From NCBI GenBank assembly GCA_965243485.1, contig CBDEVP010000001.1:1116001-1180000 (forward strand): a DNA stretch of 64,000 bases, written 5' to 3'. Under the pieces are notes generated by a model that worked only from the letters and a program-made list of their open reading frames with translations, had not been told where the DNA came from and ran no database searches. Within the stretch, counting starts at the first letter, position 1. Each line of letters starts with the position of its first letter. Of this stretch, positions 16,468 to 25,222 are shown one piece after another. The translations under genes and the position numbers were made by a program. This DNA is from UBA7330 sp965243485 (GTDB lineage Bacteria > Bacteroidota > Bacteroidia > Cytophagales > Cyclobacteriaceae).

Positions 16468-17769
16468 TCACTGCGGCCTTCGTTCTAGTTTTACTGTCTC
16501 CTGTATCCAGCAATTAACCTGCACTGTTTGCCCCTCCTCGTAATTCTCATTGAAAATATCTTCGATGGATGGGAATACTTCTTTGGCTTTAGCCATCATC
16601 TCACTGTTGCCGGCTCTTTGATACATGTTGTAGGCAGCAATGTAAACAGCATAATCTTTTACACGGCTTTCACCACCTTTACAATCCTCGAAGGAGGTCA
16701 GATAGAGATCACCGATCAATGTATATGCATCAGACATGGAAGGGTCATTTTTGAGTGCTTCCCTGGCACTCGCTCTGGCTGCTACTTTCTGTCCCCGTAC
16801 CTGATTGATCTTTGCGATACTTAGGTATACATCTGCCTTCTTGGTATTATCCTCTGTCAATGAGATCGCTTTCTCATAGAATTCAACAGCTTTATCAAAG
16901 TTTTTCTCCCCCTGATATTTTGCTGCAATGAATTTTGCTATTCCAAAATCAGGATCGGTCTCGTTGATCGTTTCCGCGACCTCAATCGCTAAAGGACTAT
17001 CCGTACACTTCTGTGCCAGCATCAAAGAAAATATTTTCTTACCAAGTTTAACATCTTTGGTCTCACGGAACTTCGGTCCAAGTTTTTCCTCGATGAAGTT
17101 ACAATCCACATCTACTGTACTTGTCAATAGCTTATCAATGGTATCGGTGATCTTAGGATTCACAGGTTTTCCTGCATCATTTTTCTGATCCACAATTCCC
17201 ATGATGTCTGAGTAGATTTCAAACACCTGCTCATCCGTTAGTCCATTGGAAGACCTCTTATACTTATGAGTCACTACCATATAGTAAAGCAGATTACCAT
17301 CGAATATGTCGGTGCCATTTACTTCTACTGTCTTTTTGAACAGTTCGAATAATTCCTTGTATTTGGACTTATCATCTTTGTAGAAACCGTAGGCAGCATT
17401 GGCCTTCCTATTCAACACAGCAGCCTCATCCCCAAAATATTTGATCCGATTATCATACATGCTGAGGGCTTTTTGCTCATACTCTGCCCTTTTGGCTGCA
17501 TCTTTTTCCTTTTCTGCAAGACCTTCAAAGATCTTAGCACCATTTATGTAAATGGAAGAGTTGAGATCTGGTGTATTGATCAACAACCAGTCCAATGCTT
17601 TCGATGCTGCCGCATAATTACCGGAGTTCATCATATCCGTATACAATGCATTTTTCTCCTTGGCTACATCGATAGAATCACCCCAGTTCCATCCGGGCTG
17701 CGCCACAAGGATAGAAGTCATCGCTACAAAGAGCACGAAGAATGTGTATCGTTTCGCTAGAAATTTCAT
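16468..17769 (-). CDS. exported TPR-repeat protein
   Basis: A 433-residue periplasmic protein with a signal peptide (residues 1-23, ending in SILVAQ). Helical repeats fill the rest, with clear TPR-like units near the C-terminus (FDKAVEFYEKAISLTEDNTKKADVYLSIAKI; ASAREALKNDPSMSDAYTLIGDLYL; DYAVYIAAYNMYQRAG). TPR proteins at this place in Bacteroidota operons (after the coaX-linked outer-membrane protein and before lptC) probably act as assembly scaffolds; the exact partner is unknown. It starts 15 bp after the porin-like gene stops. Confidence 0.82.
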   Translation of the reverse strand: MKFLAKRYTFFVLFVAMTSILVAQPGWNWGDSIDVAKEKNALYTDMMNSGNYAAASKALDWLLINTPDLNSSIYINGAKIFEGLAEKEKDAAKRAEYEQKALSMYDNRIKYFGDEAAVLNRKANAAYGFYKDDKSKYKELFELFKKTVEVNGTDIFDGNLLYYMVVTHKYKRSSNGLTDEQVFEIYSDIMGIVDQKNDAGKPVNPKITDTIDKLLTSTVDVDCNFIEEKLGPKFRETKDVKLGKKIFSLMLAQKCTDSPLAIEVAETINETDPDFGIAKFIAAKYQGEKNFDKAVEFYEKAISLTEDNTKKADVYLSIAKINQVRGQKVAARASAREALKNDPSMSDAYTLIGDLYLTSFEDCKGGESRVKDYAVYIAAYNMYQRAGNSEMMAKAKEVFPSIEDIFNENYEEGQTVQVNCWIQETVKLERRPQ

Positions 17770-17783
17770 TCGTCTATAAATTT

Positions 17784-19034
17784 TTAATAATACTTTCTTT
17801 TTTCAAACCAGCGGTCATTGATGGTCGCCCCAATTGCAACCTGAAAATACGACTCCCTGGTCAGGCCATTATTGGTTGTACCTCTCCAACCATATTTGAA
17901 AGCAGTCTCAATGCTTGAATACCCGCTAACAGGAAGAGCAACTCCAAAATTAATACCAAAATCATTAATTTGCGTACTTTCTACAAGGTAAGGTAGCTCT
18001 TTAAAGCTAATTCCGGCCCTATAAATCCCTCTGTCAAAGTAATTACTTACGCTTTGTATATCAGGAATGATCTCCCCTCCCACCGAAAAAGAAATGGCAT
18101 CATTATACTCTGCAATCTCTCCCTGACCATCATTCGGCCATTGTTTGAAATCTACATCAGCACCTACCATTAACTTATTGATTATCTGATATGAAACACC
18201 GAAACCAAAAGATCTGGGCAATGTATAAACAACGTCCTCAACTGAAAGATCCTTACTCTGCAAAAGGGAAGAGCCGCTATATCTTTCATAGCTGGTCTCA
18301 AGCTGACCGCTTAGCTCACCTGAAAGATTATAGACTGCACCAACATTGATATATTTATTTCCCGATAATTTAAATTTATTGGATATACTTAGCGAAAAAT
18401 TAATGTCTTTATAGGCTGAAAGTTCTTTGTAGTTGATAATATAGGGGTTGTCAAAATCCTCGCCGGCCAGTTGTACTCGCGAATCTTTGGAGATGGTACC
18501 AAAAACAAAAGAAGATTTGATACCAATGGCAAGGGACTTGTATATCCTTATGCTATTCGCCCAGGAAAGGCTTGAAAGTCCTCCATTCCCCTGATATTGA
18601 GTGACAGCAGCAACTCCGGAGGATAAGGTATCCACGGAATAGGAATTATAATTTACCGAGCTGTAGGGTAATAAGGATATGGCTGTAGACCATCGTGATC
18701 TTACCACTGGAAAAGCCATCGCCAGATATCTTAATGAGGCTGCATTTGAATTTGCTGAAACATCTGTCCCATTATAATTTCTAAAATCCCCCATTAAACC
18801 CACAGAAAATGAGCTAAGCGGATTGTAAAAGAGCATCGAAGGATTCTGCAAATTAATGGCAAACTGCGAAGGCGTCCCGTATCCCAACTCTCCCATAGCA
18901 AAGTTGTGCTGAAGACCGATGGCGGAGACTTCGCCAATGCCGTACGAAGAGTACAAAGAACTGACTGTCTGACTCTGCGTCGACTGAAATACAATCAAGG
19001 ATAAAATAAATATGAAAACCCTTACCTCACGCAT
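17784..19034 (-). CDS. outer-membrane beta-barrel protein
   Basis: A 416-residue protein with an N-terminal signal peptide (about 1-22, ending QSTQSQ) and long alternating hydrophobic/polar strands with frequent Tyr, Gly and Ser, the pattern of an outer-membrane barrel (FSVGLMGDFRNYNG, RSFGFGVSYQIINKLMVGAD, TAFKYGWRGTTNNG). It is similar in character to FadL/PorV-like Bacteroidota proteins, but I cannot name the family. It overlaps the coaX stop by 8 bp and is followed by the TPR protein, so the three are probably co-translated. Confidence 0.75.
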   Translation of the reverse strand: MREVRVFIFILSLIVFQSTQSQTVSSLYSSYGIGEVSAIGLQHNFAMGELGYGTPSQFAINLQNPSMLFYNPLSSFSVGLMGDFRNYNGTDVSANSNAASLRYLAMAFPVVRSRWSTAISLLPYSSVNYNSYSVDTLSSGVAAVTQYQGNGGLSSLSWANSIRIYKSLAIGIKSSFVFGTISKDSRVQLAGEDFDNPYIINYKELSAYKDINFSLSISNKFKLSGNKYINVGAVYNLSGELSGQLETSYERYSGSSLLQSKDLSVEDVVYTLPRSFGFGVSYQIINKLMVGADVDFKQWPNDGQGEIAEYNDAISFSVGGEIIPDIQSVSNYFDRGIYRAGISFKELPYLVESTQINDFGINFGVALPVSGYSSIETAFKYGWRGTTNNGLTRESYFQVAIGATINDRWFEKRKYY

Positions 19035-19758
19035 TATTGAAATGCATTATTCTATTCAAACCTCTTAAAACCAAATTAGAGCGTGCAAAGATGGACCCTT
19101 TTATCTTTGATTCAAAGAATGGTGCATCTCCACCAGTCAAAAGAATTGTTAAATCATCAAATTCTTTGTTAAAATGACTGATAAATCCCTCAATCTCCAT
19201 GATTGTTGCATCAAATGAACCACTTTTCATGCATTCAATGGTTGATTGTCCAAATTCACCATTTTCACAGGTTTCCCAAATGCTGGTAATATCGGGAAGC
19301 TCTTTTGTAAAATAATTCATGGACTTCATGCGCATCCTGAACCCCGGAGCTATGACTCCACCCCTGAACACACCCTGATCAGTGAGAAGGTCATAGGTAT
19401 TGCAGGTACCAACGTCTATCACCAGTAAATTTTTTTTGGGGAATAGTGTTTGTGCTCCTGCGATGGCCGCCACTCTGTCCATGCCCAAAGTTTCAGGAGT
19501 TTTATATTCAAGGCGTATGGGCAGTAAAGCCTTGTGGTTTAGAATGAAACAATCCGACTCTCGAAAAATCTGCTCAATTTCAAGGCTGTTACCCCTTACG
19601 GAGCAAAAAGCCCATTCTGCTACTTCTTCCTTTTTAACATTATATAATTGTAGCAGAGAATCCCAATACTCTACCTTTCCCAATTCTTCTCCTTCAAATT
19701 CACCGGATTTTATTCTTGTGTTTCCAATATCTACTGCAATATTTTTTTTCTTAGCCAT
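19027..19758 (-). CDS. coaX: type III pantothenate kinase
   Basis: Phosphorylates pantothenate with ATP in coenzyme A synthesis; the type III enzyme is an ASKHA-fold kinase that is insensitive to CoA feedback and often needs K+. The N-terminal phosphate loop VDIGNTRIKSG, the central VIDVGTCNTYDLL and ETLGMDRVAAIAGA are characteristic. The frame stays open 36 codons upstream, but ATG 19758 (MAKKKNIAVDIGNTR) gives the standard start and lies just downstream of a good promoter match. It leads the long minus-strand envelope operon and is divergent from anmK. Confidence 0.94.
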   Translation of the reverse strand: MAKKKNIAVDIGNTRIKSGEFEGEELGKVEYWDSLLQLYNVKKEEVAEWAFCSVRGNSLEIEQIFRESDCFILNHKALLPIRLEYKTPETLGMDRVAAIAGAQTLFPKKNLLVIDVGTCNTYDLLTDQGVFRGGVIAPGFRMRMKSMNYFTKELPDITSIWETCENGEFGQSTIECMKSGSFDATIMEIEGFISHFNKEFDDLTILLTGGDAPFFESKIKGSIFARSNLVLRGLNRIMHFNNA

Positions 19759-19775
19759 CCGGATTTGAGTTGAGG

Positions 19776-19805
19776 TAAAATTAAGTATACTGCGGCGTGA
19801 ATCAA
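19776..19805 (-). promoter_or_regulatory. coaX promoter, TTG-N19-TAATTTTA
   Basis: On the minus strand a TTG (19803-19805) is followed after exactly 19 bp by TAATTTTA (19776-19783), one mismatch from TAnnTTTG. The predicted start point is about 10 bp upstream of the coaX ATG. The -33 end lies inside the first codons of the divergent anmK gene (GTG at 19797). Confidence 0.55.
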
Positions 19806-20855
19806 TATAAAGTAATTGGGATGATGTCGGGTTCATCTTTGGATGGGTTGGACATCTGCCTTGCAACTTTCACAGAAAGCAGCCTGTGGACTTTTATTTT
19901 GGAAAAAACAGATACCAGAAAGTTGCCATCGGGGCTGAAAAAAAAGCTGGTGAACAGCAGCCATCTCTCCGGCTATGATCTGTACAGGCTTGACATTGAA
20001 TACGGGGAATGGGTGGGAAATCAGTTAAAGTCATTTGCTCAGGGATCATCCGGGGTTGATATTGTGGGATTTCATGGACATACTGTGTTTCATGAACCGA
20101 AAAATAAACTAAGCGTCCAAATTGGCAGGGGATCAATTGTCAGCCACATCTCCGGGCTGCCGGTCGTGGATGATTTCAGAACAAAAGATATACTGGCCGG
20201 AGGTCAGGGGGCACCTTTGGTACCATTCGGTGACATTTCCCTTTTCCCCGAATACAATGCCTGGGTGAATTTAGGAGGCATAGCCAACTGTACGATCAAA
20301 GGAGGCCACGGAGCTCTTGCATGGGATATTGCGCCTTGCAATCAGGTCCTAAATTATTTTGCCAAGGCATTTAATAGAGATTATGATAAAGATGGCGAGT
20401 TGGCTAAAAGTGGCAGGATGAATGAAATATGGAGAAAAAACCTGCAATCACTACCATATTTCAAAGCCAAACCACCGAAATCCATGAGCAATCAATGGAT
20501 ACAAGAAAATATCCTGTCCGGTTCATTGCCATCTCCCGAAGAAGGATTGTTCACTTATATTGAATTTCTTTCGGTTGAAATGGCTTCTGCACTTACGGAA
20601 TACCTTAAGGAAGGTGACCGGATATTATTTACAGGAGGAGGAGCACACAATCACTATCTGATGGCCAGGATAAAATTTCATCTTGAACAGAAAGGTTTAT
20701 TCGCTGTTGTACCCTCCTCTGAAATTGTTGACTTTAAGGAAGCCCTGATCTTCGGATTTCTTGGCTTGCTGAGAAAGCTTGGAATACCAAATAACTTAGG
20801 TTCTGCAACAGGGGCAACCAGAGACAGCTGTTCTGGCCAGCTAAATCTACCTTAA
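19797..20855 (+). CDS. anmK: anhydro-N-acetylmuramic acid kinase
   Basis: AnmK cleaves the 1,6-anhydro ring of anhydro-MurNAc and phosphorylates it to MurNAc-6-phosphate in cell-wall recycling. The N-terminal GMMSGSSLDGLD phosphate loop, HGHTVFH, DDFRTKDILAGGQGAPLVPFGD and the distal RILFTGGGAHNHYLM are all typical, as is the 352-residue length. It starts with GTG at 19797; the first ATG (19821) would cut into the phosphate loop. It is divergent from coaX with a 38-bp gap between start codons. Confidence 0.95.
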   Translation: MNQYKVIGMMSGSSLDGLDICLATFTESSLWTFILEKTDTRKLPSGLKKKLVNSSHLSGYDLYRLDIEYGEWVGNQLKSFAQGSSGVDIVGFHGHTVFHEPKNKLSVQIGRGSIVSHISGLPVVDDFRTKDILAGGQGAPLVPFGDISLFPEYNAWVNLGGIANCTIKGGHGALAWDIAPCNQVLNYFAKAFNRDYDKDGELAKSGRMNEIWRKNLQSLPYFKAKPPKSMSNQWIQENILSGSLPSPEEGLFTYIEFLSVEMASALTEYLKEGDRILFTGGGAHNHYLMARIKFHLEQKGLFAVVPSSEIVDFKEALIFGFLGLLRKLGIPNNLGSATGATRDSCSGQLNLP

Positions 20856-20937
20856 GGCCAAAACCAGAGATCTGAATAACAAATTATGTATTAATTTGAG
20901 GTTAACAATTAGTTGTATTAAGTTATTAATTAAACCA
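20856..20937 (+). other. AT-rich intergenic segment before the NhaD promoter
   Basis: AT-rich spacer between anmK and the antiporter gene. Apart from the promoter match that follows at 20938-20968 I see no gene, strong hairpin or repeat. Confidence 0.5.
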
Positions 20938-20968
20938 TTTGCATTATCTATGCTGAATTGTATTTTAG
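20938..20968 (+). promoter_or_regulatory. promoter of the NhaD-type antiporter gene, TTTG-N19-TATTTTAG
   Basis: TTTG (20938-20941), a 19-bp spacer, then TATTTTAG (20961-20968), one mismatch from TAnnTTTG. Transcription would start near 20975. This leaves almost no room for the GTG at 20978 and supports the ATG at 21002 as the translation start. Confidence 0.55.
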
Positions 20969-21001
20969 TGCGCATTTGTGAGATCCCTTCTTTACCCCCT
21001 G

Positions 21002-22477
21002 ATGAGCTTATTTTCTAAAGTACTTCTTATCCTGATCCTTTTCCTTGGGGTTGCAGGCATCATTGAGTCACGCGCTGATTCAACAGATTCGATGGAAAGA
21101 ACTGAGATTCTGTCTGTGGATTCGGTAACGGAAGAGGCAGATCATCATGGTCCCAGCCCATGGAGCGTCATCCCGTTCGTGGTACTGCTACTTATGATCG
21201 CGACAGGTCCTTTGTTTTATGAGCACTTTTGGCATAAGAATTATCCGGTTATTTCAATTTCCCTGGGCGTTCTGATTGTGGCATACTACTATTTCATGCT
21301 GAACAACCATCATTCCCCGGTACACTCCTTCTTCGAATATTTCCAGTTTATATCTCTGCTCACCGGGTTATTTGTGGCCTCCGGAGGTATCATGATCACC
21401 GTAGACAAAAAAGCAAAACCCATGACAAATGTGATCATCCTTGCTATTGGAGGAGTCATTGCGAATATTATTGGTACTACAGGTGCCAGCATGTTACTGA
21501 TCAGACCTTTTATCCGGCTGAACAGAAACCGGGTAAAGGCGTATCACATCATTTTCTTCATTTTTATTGTTAGCAACATCGGAGGAAGCCTTACGCCGAT
21601 TGGAGATCCTCCACTATTCCTGGGATTTCTGAAAGGGGTTCCATTTTTCTGGACATTCACTCACAATTTCGTTCCATGGCTATTTGCCATGATAGTGATC
21701 CTGGGATTGTTCTACTTTTTTGATAAGCGAAACAAGGCTGACTTTTCATATGATGAGGAAATACCCGATCCCACAGACAGGATCAGTATGCGGGGTACCA
21801 GGAATTTTGTATGGCTGACTATTGTCGTGGCCGCTGTCTTCCTCGATCCCAATGTTTTCTCCTGGGTTCCTGCAATCAATTATGAAGGTCAGAAGTTTTC
21901 GTTTTTGAGGGAAATCATCATGCTTTCCGCTTCCGTACTTTCATACAAATTTGCTGACAAGGCGGCATTGGATGGAAATGGATTTAGCTTCGAACCTATC
22001 CGGGAAGTAGCCTTCATCTTTGTGGGTATATTTGCCACCATGATGCCTGCACTTGAGATCGTGGGCAATTTTGCAAAATCCCCGCAGGGCGCCGAGCTGA
22101 TCACCCACAACACACTTTACTGGGGCACTGGACTGCTGTCAGGATTTCTGGACAACGCACCGACCTACATCAACTTCCTCACCGCTGCCATGGCCTCCAC
22201 AGGAGCCAGCATCAATAATCTTCAGGATGTGATTTCCTTTTCGGAGGGAGGCTTCAGGGATAGCGTTCTGGACCTTAAAGCCATTTCAATAGCCTCAGTT
22301 TTCTTTGGCGCCATGACCTATATCGGTAACGGACCTAATTTCATGGTGAAGTCCATTGCGGAGCAGGTGGGGATCAAGATGCCATCCTTTTTCGGATATA
22401 TCATACGTTTTTCAATTCCGATGCTGATCCCTATTTACATCCTCGTGTGGCTGATCTTCTTTGCTTTCAATCACTGA
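21002..22477 (+). CDS. nhaD: NhaD-type sodium:proton antiporter
   Basis: Polytopic inner-membrane transporter of the ion transporter (ArsB/NhaD) superfamily, 491 residues from ATG 21002. A short N-terminal hydrophobic segment is followed by an acidic exported stretch, then about 11 membrane segments. The diagnostic stretch SNIGGSLTPIGDPPLFLGFL (about 200) and the second half motif SGFLDNAPTYINFL (about 385) are the paired ion-site loops. It presumably exchanges Na+ or Li+ for protons, as expected for a salt-adapted organism. The open frame reaches GTG 20978, but the promoter position favours the ATG. It abuts the convergent lysC by one base. Confidence 0.88.
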   Translation: MSLFSKVLLILILFLGVAGIIESRADSTDSMERTEILSVDSVTEEADHHGPSPWSVIPFVVLLLMIATGPLFYEHFWHKNYPVISISLGVLIVAYYYFMLNNHHSPVHSFFEYFQFISLLTGLFVASGGIMITVDKKAKPMTNVIILAIGGVIANIIGTTGASMLLIRPFIRLNRNRVKAYHIIFFIFIVSNIGGSLTPIGDPPLFLGFLKGVPFFWTFTHNFVPWLFAMIVILGLFYFFDKRNKADFSYDEEIPDPTDRISMRGTRNFVWLTIVVAAVFLDPNVFSWVPAINYEGQKFSFLREIIMLSASVLSYKFADKAALDGNGFSFEPIREVAFIFVGIFATMMPALEIVGNFAKSPQGAELITHNTLYWGTGLLSGFLDNAPTYINFLTAAMASTGASINNLQDVISFSEGGFRDSVLDLKAISIASVFFGAMTYIGNGPNFMVKSIAEQVGIKMPSFFGYIIRFSIPMLIPIYILVWLIFFAFNH

Positions 22478-23791
22478 TCATTTTTCGAAGAGCGCATTCA
22501 ATCGTTGAAGGGTGGTCTTCTTATAATTGCTATCAATAAGGATTGAAATATTGTTCCTGGATCCGCCAAAAGAGATCATTCTGATCGGAACATCATCAAG
22601 AGCTTTGAAGATTTGCTTCCCCAGGCCCCTCTTCTCAGCAATATCATCCCCAACGATACAGACGATCGTCTGATCTTTGTCTATTTCAACTTTCCCATAT
22701 TTTGAAATTTCCCGCTCAATCTCGGGGAGATGAGCATTGCTGTCGATGGTAAGCGATACCGCAATCTCCGATGTGGTGATCATGTCAATGGGCGTCTTAT
22801 ACATTTCGAAAATCTCAAATATCCGCCTCATGAAACCATAGGCCATAACCATCCGGCTGGATTTGATCTTGATCGCGGTGATCTGGTCTTTCGCTGCAAT
22901 TGCTTTGATACCTTCTCCAACGCTTTCACCGGATATCAGGGTGCCCGGAGCATCAGGGGACATGGTGTTTTTTATTCTTACTGGCACGCTGAATTGCTGT
23001 GCCGGTACGATGCATGTGGGGTGGAGCACTTTCGCTCCAAAATAAGCCAGCTCACTGGCTTCCTCAAAACTGAGCTTTGCCAGGGGAAAAGTTTTTTCCA
23101 CTACCCTCGGGTCGTTATTATGCATCCCGTCAATATCTGTCCATATCTGGATCTCATCAGATTTAAGTACTGATCCTATGATGGTAGCTGAATAGTCGGA
23201 CCCCCCGCGTTTCAGGTTGTCTATCCCCCCTGCAGCATTTCTGGTGATAAAACCCTGCGTAATAATAACCTTTGATGTCGTTTTGCTCAGTAAGTGGTCA
23301 AGCTTTTTTCCAATCATGACCATATCCGGTTCATCATTTTCATCCAGGGTCATAAAATTCTGTGCCATCAGCAAGGTAGCATCCTCCCCCTGATCTTTCA
23401 GGTAATTCGTGAAGATCCTTGTGGAGATCAATTCTCCCTGTACCACCATCATTTTGTGCACCTGATGGCTATAGGGTTGATCTACAAGGTTTTCAATATC
23501 TGCGATCACCTGATCGATGTAGGTTTCTGTGTCCTTCCTGAATTCAGCTTTCTCAAATAGTTGATCCAGAAACGGGTCAAAAACCTTTCGCATTTCTTTT
23601 ACCAGGTGCAGCGCGCCTTTCTGATCTCCTAATTCGCATTTTTCAGAGATGCTGACGAGCATATTAGTATTTCCGGATACTGCAGAAAGCACCACCATTT
23701 TCCGCCCCTTAATGGAGCCAATGATTTCCGCAACCTGCTTCATTCTTTCCGGGCTGCCGACCGACGTGCCCCCGAATTTTAATACTTTCAT
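22478..23791 (-). CDS. lysC: aspartate kinase
   Basis: First enzyme of the aspartate pathway to Lys, Met, Thr and diaminopimelate: aspartate + ATP to aspartyl phosphate. N-terminal MKVLKFGGTSVGSPERM is the amino-acid-kinase signature. RGGSDYSATIIGSVL and IWTDIDGMHNNDPRVV form the substrate pocket, and two ACT domains occupy the last third (MIDMITTSEIAVSLTID; RMISFGGSRNNISILID), so allosteric control by an end product is likely. Length is 437 residues, a monofunctional form without homoserine dehydrogenase. Start at ATG 23791. Confidence 0.95.
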   Translation of the reverse strand: MKVLKFGGTSVGSPERMKQVAEIIGSIKGRKMVVLSAVSGNTNMLVSISEKCELGDQKGALHLVKEMRKVFDPFLDQLFEKAEFRKDTETYIDQVIADIENLVDQPYSHQVHKMMVVQGELISTRIFTNYLKDQGEDATLLMAQNFMTLDENDEPDMVMIGKKLDHLLSKTTSKVIITQGFITRNAAGGIDNLKRGGSDYSATIIGSVLKSDEIQIWTDIDGMHNNDPRVVEKTFPLAKLSFEEASELAYFGAKVLHPTCIVPAQQFSVPVRIKNTMSPDAPGTLISGESVGEGIKAIAAKDQITAIKIKSSRMVMAYGFMRRIFEIFEMYKTPIDMITTSEIAVSLTIDSNAHLPEIEREISKYGKVEIDKDQTIVCIVGDDIAEKRGLGKQIFKALDDVPIRMISFGGSRNNISILIDSNYKKTTLQRLNALFEK

Positions 23792-23870
23792 GTGCATATT
23801 AATTGTTTTTTAAAGGACACATGCCTGCATATGGCGTTCACTGCGGGTATGGTTATCTCAGCCGGGTCTT

Positions 23871-24353
23871 TCATCTTTCAAAATTGAGCATATTTAAAAT
23901 GGTGCCTGCTGCCTCATCCCCCTTGTTACCAAATTTTCCCCCGGCCCGGTCAAGGGCTTGCTTCATGGTATTGGTTGTGAGCACACCAAAAGCCACAGGT
24001 TTGTTGTATTTCAACCCTACTTCTGTGATCCCATGGGCACAGGCATTACAAATAAAATCAAAATGCTTTGTTTCACCCTGAATAACGCACCCCAGGCAAA
24101 TAACAGCGTCTATGTCTTCCCGCCGGGCCATCCATTGAGCTCCTAACGAAAGCTCAAAGCTTCCCGGTACATTTCTCCTTTCTATCTGATCTTTGGTAAG
24201 TCCGGCGGATATCAGGGTCGAAACAGCTCCGGAATAAAGTGCCTCAGTGACCTCTTCGTTCCAAGCTGATACAACGATCCCAATTCTGTAATTCTCAGGG
24301 CTTGTCAGGTTTGAGGTTTCGTATGAGCTTAAGTTCTTATTTGAGCTAGACAT
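23871..24353 (-). CDS. ribH: 6,7-dimethyl-8-ribityllumazine synthase
   Basis: Penultimate step of riboflavin synthesis, condensing 5-amino-6-ribitylaminouracil with dihydroxybutanone phosphate; forms icosahedral or pentameric assemblies. Motifs: GIVVSAWNEEVTEALYSGA at the N-terminus, VPGSFELSLGAQWMA, and AVICLGCVIQGETKHFDFIC, which contains the catalytic His. Length of 160 residues is normal. About 80 bp separate it from lysC, with no riboswitch that I can support. It lies downstream of the TPR gene 24481-25182 on the same strand, with a likely terminator between them. Confidence 0.95.
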   Translation of the reverse strand: MSSSNKNLSSYETSNLTSPENYRIGIVVSAWNEEVTEALYSGAVSTLISAGLTKDQIERRNVPGSFELSLGAQWMARREDIDAVICLGCVIQGETKHFDFICNACAHGITEVGLKYNKPVAFGVLTTNTMKQALDRAGGKFGNKGDEAAGTILNMLNFER

Positions 24354-24420
24354 CGGAAAATTCCGTTTTTTTACTAATAAGAGTCATTAAATGATCTTTG
24401 TATTCTAATCATCAGAGTAC

Positions 24421-24456
24421 CAAAGAAAAAGGGATAAAACCCGATTGTCCTATCCC
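24421..24456 (-). terminator. rho-independent terminator after the YfgM-like TPR gene
   Basis: On the minus strand GGGATA and TATCCC form a 6-bp stem around a 14-nt loop (24431-24456), followed by TTTTTCTTTG. It stands 25 bp after the stop of the TPR gene and before ribH. Confidence 0.6.
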
Positions 24457-24480
24457 TGATAATATTTTTTCTGAAATCTA

Positions 24481-25182
24481 CTATTGGGCTGCCAATCCTT
24501 CCAGTCTGGCCTGCTGCTTTATCGCTTCCTGTACCAGATCCGATTCCTTGAATTCATTGACGATCCTTCCATAGGCTTCAGCAGCTTCCGAATAATTTCC
24601 CTGAAGCTCTTGTACAAGTGCCAGTTTCCTCAAATACAAGGGAGTAAAATTTTCATTCGGCTTGTAACTGATAGCTTCTCTGTATGAGGCTTCAGCGTTG
24701 GCATAATCACTCAATTCAAGATAGGCATCTCCTGTCAACACATAAGCTCTGCCTTGTAGCAAGTAGTCACTGCTCTTGAAATCCTCCAAATATCTGATCG
24801 CATTTTCAAAATTTCCCAGTTTAAGGTAGGTGACACCCGCATAGAAGTTAGCCAGATTACTTGCTTTCGTGCCAGGGTACTCCTCTATCACCTGAAGAAA
24901 CCCATAGTTGATACCATCTCCATTCAAAGCTCTCCCAAGGCTGTCCGCCTCAAAGTAGTAGACCGCCTGGAACATCTCACGCTGAGCTTCTTCGTTTTGG
25001 TTAGAGATATAATACCTGTAACCAAAAATACCCGCAATAACCAAAGCAGCGATCCCACCAACGATCAGTGTGATATTCCTGCTCCTCTTGTTACTGAGAA
25101 ATTCTTCTGCTTTATTAACTAAGGCCCCCGGATCCTCTAATAATTCTACCCCTTCTCCCTCTTTGGTCTTGGTTTTTGCCAT
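24481..25182 (-). CDS. membrane-anchored TPR protein (YfgM-like architecture)
   Basis: A 233-residue protein with a cytosolic N-terminus of about 38 residues, one transmembrane helix (ITLIVGGIAALVIAGIFGYRYY, about 38-59) and a periplasmic tetratricopeptide domain (SNLANFYAGVTYLKLGNFENAI; YANAEASYREAISYKPNE; LQGNYSEAAEAYGRIV). This single-pass plus TPR layout is that of YfgM-type helpers of the Sec translocon; the assignment is by architecture, not close similarity. A TATCTTTG promoter box lies 21 bp upstream. Confidence 0.8.
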   Translation of the reverse strand: MAKTKTKEGEGVELLEDPGALVNKAEEFLSNKRSRNITLIVGGIAALVIAGIFGYRYYISNQNEEAQREMFQAVYYFEADSLGRALNGDGINYGFLQVIEEYPGTKASNLANFYAGVTYLKLGNFENAIRYLEDFKSSDYLLQGRAYVLTGDAYLELSDYANAEASYREAISYKPNENFTPLYLRKLALVQELQGNYSEAAEAYGRIVNEFKESDLVQEAIKQQARLEGLAAQ

Positions 25183-25203
25183 TGCTTTTGAAAATTAAGG
25201 ACG

Positions 25204-25211
25204 CAAAGATA
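25204..25211 (-). promoter_or_regulatory. -7 promoter element of the YfgM-like gene
   Basis: Minus-strand TATCTTTG is an exact TAnnTTTG match, 21 bp upstream of the ATG at 25182 in the 40-bp gap after pdhA. No -33 TTG lies at 19 bp. Confidence 0.45.
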
Positions 25212-25222
25212 TGATTTTTCAA

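Noticed and set aside
23798..23870. TPP-riboswitch-like core on the minus strand between ribH and lysC (GGCTGAGA...ATACCC...TGAAC)
   Set aside because: The upstream GGGG strand needed to pair with ACCC is missing (that sequence is the end of ribH), the P1 closing partner and the AATGCC...GTAGGGA part are absent, and the downstream gene is aspartate kinase, not a thiamine gene.
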